Below are positions 1 through 3,536 of a DNA stretch of 5,856 bases, piece after piece (the first letter of the stretch is position 1; every line of letters starts with the position of its first letter). The position numbers and the translations under genes are program-made. This DNA is from Ignavibacteriota bacterium (GTDB taxonomy: Bacteria; Bacteroidota; Ignavibacteria; Tepidaquicellales; Tepidaquicellaceae), in NCBI GenBank assembly GCA_003158365.1, contig PMIW01000163.1:1-5856 (forward strand). Reading direction: 5' to 3'. The notes beneath the pieces are model-generated. The model was not told the origin of the DNA and ran no database searches. It worked only from the letters and a program-made list of their open reading frames with translations.

Positions 1-24
1 ATGAGAATGGTTCTTATAAAATAA
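1..24 (+). CDS. 3' end of a convergent gene, probable T9SS cargo (partial)
   Basis: Frame 1 reads MRMVLIK followed by a TAA stop at 22-24; everything upstream is outside the window. Proteins exported by the type IX (Por) system in this group commonly end in a basic residue plus MVLIK or MVFLK, and the complete cargo gene facing this one ends in KKMVFLK. The stop codon is followed after about 20 bases by a strong stem-loop, as expected at a gene end. Only seven codons are visible, so the call rests on the tail motif and the terminator position. A chance match cannot be excluded. Confidence 0.5.
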   Translation: MRMVLIK

Positions 25-42
25 TCAGTAATATTAAAAATC

Positions 43-78
43 AAAAAAGCCCGGTGAATAAATTCATCGGGCTTTATT
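43..78. terminator. Bidirectional intrinsic terminator between convergent genes
   Basis: Bases 46-59 pair with 62-75 in a 14-step stem with a GC-rich core (GCCCG/CGGGC) and a very short loop. On the minus strand the stem runs into six T residues (complement of 43-48); on the plus strand it runs into TTTATTTT. It therefore fits as the end of the minus-strand three-gene block and of the gene ending at 24. Pair 54/67 is a G-U wobble in plus-strand RNA but an A-C mismatch in minus-strand RNA, so the plus-strand hairpin should be slightly stronger. Confidence 0.85.
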
Positions 79-95
79 TTGTACAAAGAGAAATA

Positions 96-878
96 TTACT
101 TTAAAAATACCATTTTCTTTACACCGGAATACTTTTCAGTGACAATCTTATAAAAATAAATCCCGCTTGATAGATTAGAAGCATTGAATTCGAAACTATA
201 ATAATCCGCAGTCAGGAATTTATTGTTTAACAATACACTTACTTCCCTGCCGGATAAATCGTACACAAAAAGACTTACTCTTGAATCAAATGGAATAGTA
301 AAACTAATTTTTGTTACAGGGTTGAACGGATTCGGATAATTTTGCTGTAATTCAAATTTTCCCGGAGGTGCCACATTCACTAAACTACTTAAATCATAAT
401 ATTGAATATTGCCATTGTTATCTATCTGTTTAATCCTGTAATAATATTTTCCTGTTTTAATTTTTGTGTCCGAGAATGTATAATTACTGGGTGTATTTTT
501 CGTACCGTTACCTTTTACGAATCCGACATTATACCAGGAAGTTTTTGAATTGTTATCCGAACGATATATTTCAAAGCCCCTGTTATTTTCTTCAGAGGAA
601 GTTCTCCAGCTTAAAGTAACATTATCCTGAATCACCGACGCAGAAAAATTCATCATTTCCACAGGCATCGCCTCAGTACAGTTTGTACCTGACCCTGTTA
701 CATTTCCCGTTATATTACCGAACGAAGTTGCACATATATCTGTTCCTGCACCTAAATTCAGTTCGGCACCGGTACCGACATCTATACTCTGGGAAAACAA
801 ACATTTATTTACAGGTAATAACATTAATATTATAATCGATAATAATATATTAGGCAGTATTAAAATTCTTTTCTTCAT
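96..878 (-). CDS. Small T9SS-exported protein with fibronectin-like domain
   Basis: This 260-residue protein is probably secreted to the cell surface by the type IX system. Residues 1-30 form a signal peptide (basic start, long hydrophobic core, likely cut near LFSQ). Residues 31-70 are Gly/Asn/Thr-rich with two cysteines (49, 67). Residues about 71-170 begin PVEMMNFSA and contain WRTSSE, GFEIYRS and YYYRIKQID, typical of the fibronectin-III-like region of Ignavibacteria-type surface proteins. Residues about 175-260 are a type A sorting domain (NYPNPFNPVTKISF, DLSGREV, SSGIYFYKI, final KKMVFLK). The start at 878 is preferred over an in-frame ATG at 962 because GGAG lies six bases before it and a signal peptide follows directly; the earlier start would overlap the upstream gene and bury the signal. 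No catalytic domain is visible, so an adhesive or structural role is inferred. It is the last gene of the block, 20 bases after fibre protein B. Confidence 0.9.
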   Translation of the reverse strand: MKKRILILPNILLSIIILMLLPVNKCLFSQSIDVGTGAELNLGAGTDICATSFGNITGNVTGSGTNCTEAMPVEMMNFSASVIQDNVTLSWRTSSEENNRGFEIYRSDNNSKTSWYNVGFVKGNGTKNTPSNYTFSDTKIKTGKYYYRIKQIDNNGNIQYYDLSSLVNVAPPGKFELQQNYPNPFNPVTKISFTIPFDSRVSLFVYDLSGREVSVLLNNKFLTADYYSFEFNASNLSSGIYFYKIVTEKYSGVKKMVFLK

Positions 879-882
879 TTTT

Positions 883-888
883 GTCTCC
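883..888 (-). promoter_or_regulatory. Ribosome binding site deciding the T9SS cargo start
   Basis: The minus strand reads GGAGAC followed by AAAA and ATG, with GGAG six bases from the start at 878. It sits inside the 20-base gap after the upstream stop codon. It favours this start over the in-frame ATGs at 890 and 962; the one at 890 overlaps the GGAG itself. Confidence 0.75.
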
Positions 889-898
889 ATTTTAAAAT

Positions 899-1960
899 TT
901 ATCTTTTTTTTCTGATAACTATTCCGGCAACAGACAGAACTAATGCCGATAGGAAAATCCACAAACCTGAGTTTAAGTTTATCAAATCAAAACCTGTTGT
1001 CTGAATTGCACCTGTTTTTTTCTCAATTGCAGTCAATCTGTCATTTAAATCAATAATTTGTTTCTGCTGCTGTTTCATTCCTTCAACCAAAACCGCGGTT
1101 ACATTTGCATATGAGACCCCTTTATATCCGTCTTCGCCAGTTGTTACAAGTTCAGGAAATATTTCTTCCAACTCCTGGGCTATAAATCCTATTTGCTTTT
1201 TCCCTGAAGCATCATTGTTATATTTAAAAGTAACACCGCGTAGTTTCATTATTTTATCCAATGTGTTATCAAGCGGTTGAATATCATTTTTTAAACGTAT
1301 ATCTGAAGGAACATAAAACTGTGTCGCATAGCAGTTTCCGTTAATATACAATTTATAAGAACCGGGATTTTGAGTACCGATACCGACATTTCCGCTTGCA
1401 TCAATCCTCATTCTTTCGTTTGTAGATAATGTACCGCCTGTATGAAATTTTAAAACTGCATTTGATGATGTCGTGCCTATTGAAAGATTACCGCCGATTG
1501 GTGTACCGCCTGTATTTCCAACACAATAAATGTATGCATCGTTTTTACTTCCAATAGTGTATCCTGCATCACTGTAGTTTGAGGAATTAATACCCATATC
1601 GAGATATCCTTTATTTTCATCACCGGCGTCATTCGTAGTTACAATGTCAGACGATGCACTCGAACCGTTTGAGAGATTTTTTATATTAAGCTGCAAATAA
1701 CTGTTGATAGTTCCATAAGCACTTATAACATTTTTAGAAGATGTATTTCCGGCATCTACTTTAAATTTTTCCGGATTAGTAGCGTCAAAAGAAGATGTCC
1801 CTACACCTATATTTCCACAGCTTTGCTGAAGGATGAAGAATGTATTGGTCGCATCTTTTATAAGATAGTTTCCATTCGTTGGAAGAGTGTTTGTAATGTT
1901 TTGAGCAAATACGTTTCCGCAGAAAATAAAAATTGCAATACTTAGTGTTAGTTTTTTCAT
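899..1960 (-). CDS. Fibre protein B: tail-fibre-like, S74 autoprocessing domain, C-terminal membrane anchor
   Basis: This 353-residue protein starts with a signal peptide (1-19, likely cut after VFA). Residues 20-215 resemble phage tail-fibre repeats, with LDMGINSSNYSD at about 120-131 and NERMRIDASGNVGIGT at 181-196. Residues about 217-300 are an intramolecular chaperone autoprocessing domain (peptidase S74 family), with SDIRLKNDI at 219-227 and GFIAQELEEIFPELV at 258-272. In this family a trimer cleaves itself just before a serine, aided by a lysine five residues on; Ser219 and Lys224 fit exactly. A short coiled coil follows (about 292-315), then a hydrophobic helix (about 333-349) and the basic tail RKKR. 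Such a tail suggests anchoring in the inner membrane with the bulk in the periplasm, or a sorting signal. It is a paralogue of the upstream gene, 33 bases away. No Shine-Dalgarno is visible; the leader is only A/T, so translation may be coupled or use an A/T-rich leader. The ligand and true cell location are unknown. Confidence 0.85.
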   Translation of the reverse strand: MKKLTLSIAIFIFCGNVFAQNITNTLPTNGNYLIKDATNTFFILQQSCGNIGVGTSSFDATNPEKFKVDAGNTSSKNVISAYGTINSYLQLNIKNLSNGSSASSDIVTTNDAGDENKGYLDMGINSSNYSDAGYTIGSKNDAYIYCVGNTGGTPIGGNLSIGTTSSNAVLKFHTGGTLSTNERMRIDASGNVGIGTQNPGSYKLYINGNCYATQFYVPSDIRLKNDIQPLDNTLDKIMKLRGVTFKYNNDASGKKQIGFIAQELEEIFPELVTTGEDGYKGVSYANVTAVLVEGMKQQQKQIIDLNDRLTAIEKKTGAIQTTGFDLINLNSGLWIFLSALVLSVAGIVIRKKR

Positions 1961-1993
1961 ATATATATTACGGTTAAATTTATATTTAATTTT

Positions 1994-3085
1994 TTATATT
2001 TTTACTTTTTTTACTATTACTACAGCAAAAGAACCGGCTATAAAGGAAAGTAATATCCATATACTTAGGTTCAGACCATTGGAATTCATTCCTGCAGACT
2101 GGACAGTTTTCAAACCTTTTAATTCCAGCACGTCTACTTTTAACTGTTCAATATCTTTCTTTTGTGATTCTATAGTTACCTGCTGCTCTTTTACTGCTCC
2201 GGCTAATATACTTGTCAGAGTCGCATATTCGATAGATTTCATTCCTTCATTATCTGTACCTACAAGTTCAGGAAGAACTTTTTCCATTTCCTGTGCAATG
2301 AAACCGAAATGGTTTCCTGTTTTGGAATCTTCTTCATTTTTCATATCAAAACGAACCGGATTAAGGTTCTTAATATATTCCAAAGAATTCGCTATTGGAG
2401 TAATATTCTTTTTAAATCGAACGTCGGATGAACTTGCCCAGGTTCCTGTGCTTGTAACGTGTCCTTCGTAACTACCCGATATTTTTACCTGAAATACATA
2501 TCCGGGAGTTGAAGTTCCTATGCCGACGTATCCGTTATTTTTAATTCTCATCCTTTCGTTTGTTGATGCGGTACCTCCGGTAAGGAATAATATATCTTTA
2601 CTTGCATTATTATTTACAATATAAAAATTGCTTCCTGATGAAAGAATATAGCAGTCATTTGCCGAACCTGTTTCAATCGGGTTACCTGATTGATAAACGT
2701 ATCCCGAACCGTTTATTCCCATATCCATAAAATTGGTAGTTTCTGTACCATTATCAGCAGTGGTAACAATATCTGAAGAAGCCTGTGAACTGGAAGAAAG
2801 ATTTCTGATATTTAATTGAAAATAATTATTAACAGTTCCCTTTGCATAAATAGCATTTACAGATGTTGTTGTTCCGCAGTCAATCAGTAATTTTTCAGGA
2901 TTTGTTGCATCAAACGTATTTGAACCGATACCAATATATCCGCCTGTTTGCTGAATTGTAAAAAAAGTATTTGTTGCATCTTTTACTAAAAACTTTCCTG
3001 CCGAAGGCAGAGTATTCGTTATGTTTTGAGCAAATAAGCTACCACAAAATAAGAACGTTGTGATAAATAATGTTAGTTTTTTCAT
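1994..3085 (-). CDS. Fibre protein A: tail-fibre-like, S74 autoprocessing domain, C-terminal membrane anchor
   Basis: This 363-residue protein is the first gene of the block and a paralogue of fibre protein B; 72 of the first 109 residues match without gaps by hand count. Residues 1-19 are a signal peptide ending LFA. Residues 20-215 form the fibre part, with FMDMGINGSGY at about 119-129 and NERMRIKNNGYVGIGT at 176-191. The chaperone autoprocessing domain spans about 218-300, with SDVRFKKNI at 220-228 and GFIAQEMEKVLPELV at 261-275; Ser220 and Lys225 form the expected cleavage dyad. A coiled coil (about 298-326) is longer than in protein B. A membrane helix (about 342-358) and the basic tail KKVKI close the protein. 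The start is supported by a Shine-Dalgarno and a signal peptide. By analogy with endosialidase tailspikes and MYRF, it should trimerise and cut itself before Ser220; that is inference. S74 domains are common in phage fibres, but no other phage gene is present. Confidence 0.87.
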   Translation of the reverse strand: MKKLTLFITTFLFCGSLFAQNITNTLPSAGKFLVKDATNTFFTIQQTGGYIGIGSNTFDATNPEKLLIDCGTTTSVNAIYAKGTVNNYFQLNIRNLSSSSQASSDIVTTADNGTETTNFMDMGINGSGYVYQSGNPIETGSANDCYILSSGSNFYIVNNNASKDILFLTGGTASTNERMRIKNNGYVGIGTSTPGYVFQVKISGSYEGHVTSTGTWASSSDVRFKKNITPIANSLEYIKNLNPVRFDMKNEEDSKTGNHFGFIAQEMEKVLPELVGTDNEGMKSIEYATLTSILAGAVKEQQVTIESQKKDIEQLKVDVLELKGLKTVQSAGMNSNGLNLSIWILLSFIAGSFAVVIVKKVKI

Positions 3086-3090
3086 TTATT

Positions 3091-3097
3091 TCCCCTT
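3091..3097 (-). promoter_or_regulatory. Ribosome binding site of fibre protein A
   Basis: The minus strand reads AAGGGGA, then AATAA, then ATG at 3085. It is a good Shine-Dalgarno match at five bases' distance and the only G-rich stretch in the leader. It contrasts with fibre protein B, which has none. Confidence 0.7.
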
Positions 3098-3114
3098 TAA
3101 TTTATTTATTTTGT

Positions 3115-3120
3115 ATTATA
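3115..3120 (-). promoter_or_regulatory. Candidate -10 box for the three-gene block
   Basis: The minus strand carries TATAAT here, 29 bases before the start codon of fibre protein A, giving a plausible leader of roughly 20 bases. No good -35 hexamer lies 16-18 bases upstream; TTGGCA is present but only 14 bases away. The region is AT-rich, so a perfect TATAAT can arise by chance. The Bacteroidota-type pattern (TAnnTTTG) is not seen here. Confidence 0.4.
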
Positions 3121-3230
3121 TCTTTCAACTACCATGCCAATTGGAAAAGGCGTTTTCTGATTCATAAATTGGGAGAAAATAATATATTTATAAATAATAA
3201 TCTCATAATACTAATAAAAATCATTAAAGT

Positions 3231-3306
3231 TCTCATTTTGAGACTACCGCGAGAGAGCATTCTCTCCTATTATTTCCTTCTCTTTAAGGGCGGTCTTAAT
3301 ATGAGA
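3231..3306. repeat. Possible nested fold-back (structured RNA or decayed repeat)
   Basis: Outer arms TCTCAT (3231-3236) and ATGAGA (3301-3306) pair perfectly. Inside them AGAC (3241-3244) plus CGC (3248-3250) pair with GCGGTCT (3290-3296), leaving a three-base bulge. Inside that, GAGAGA (3251-3256) pairs with TCTCTC (3261-3266) around a GCAT loop. The patch is richer in G and C than its surroundings. It could be a structured RNA element, a degenerate interspersed repeat, or chance; the sequence alone does not decide. Confidence 0.35.
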
Positions 3307-3466
3307 AAGTTTGGGTATTTATTAAATTATCAATAATTTAATTAGGTTTTAGGAAAGGAAAAATGTGATTAAATTTTGAGAAATATCAGAAAAAAAAGAA
3401 AAAGGAATTTCTTATAATAAAATAAACGACAAATTGAATTATCAAATACTTGCTGTGATTAATTCT

Positions 3467-3536
3467 ATACTTAATAAATTATTTTAGTAAAGATGTAAAT
3501 ATTTTTCAAGGTAATAATTTAAAATTTATTAAGTAT
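3467..3536. repeat. Perfect 14-base inverted repeat at the kinase 3' end
   Basis: ATACTTAATAAATT (3467-3480) is the exact reverse complement of 3523-3536, with a 42-base spacer. The right arm overlaps the last codons and the stop codon of the histidine kinase (3529-3531). It is almost purely A/T, so it is a poor intrinsic terminator, and no clear terminator for the kinase is otherwise seen. A protein-binding site or an mRNA 3'-end stem are alternatives. Confidence 0.45.

Larger units (their letters stand above)
3086..3528. other. AT-rich intergenic region without a convincing gene
   Basis: These 443 bases separate the fibre block from the histidine kinase. The end nearest fibre protein A holds its ribosome binding site and candidate promoter. 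A locally GC-richer patch around 3240-3300 forms a possible fold-back, and the kinase-side end holds a 14-base inverted repeat. An open frame runs on the plus strand across much of it, but it begins inside fibre protein A and has no ribosome binding site or recognisable domain. No tRNA, CRISPR or insertion sequence is seen. Confidence 0.6.

Noticed and set aside
879..962. Longer start for the T9SS cargo gene at 962 (28 extra residues)
   Set aside because: It would overlap the end of fibre protein B, put a charged stretch before the signal peptide and ignore the GGAG six bases before 878.
1899..1960. Lipoprotein signal in fibre proteins (FCG near residue 14)
   Set aside because: The residue before the cysteine is Phe, which does not fit a lipobox; a normal signal peptidase site (VFA or LFA) follows.
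2079..2471. Open frame on the plus strand opposite fibre protein A
   Set aside because: It lies wholly within the S74, coiled-coil and tail coding region of A, with no domain or start signal of its own.
899..3085. Prophage remnant or phage tail module
   Set aside because: Only the fibre-like proteins are present, each with a signal peptide and membrane tail. There is no integrase, capsid, baseplate, holin or attachment site in the window.
3135..3157. CCAATTGG palindrome and GAAAA/TTTTC stem upstream of the fibre promoter as an operator
   Set aside because: Both are very short and expected by chance in AT-rich DNA; nothing links them to a known regulator.
3070..3336. 88-codon open frame on the plus strand across the intergenic region
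   Set aside because: It begins inside fibre protein A, has no ribosome binding site, and its Ile/Asn/Leu-rich translation is what AT-rich non-coding DNA gives.
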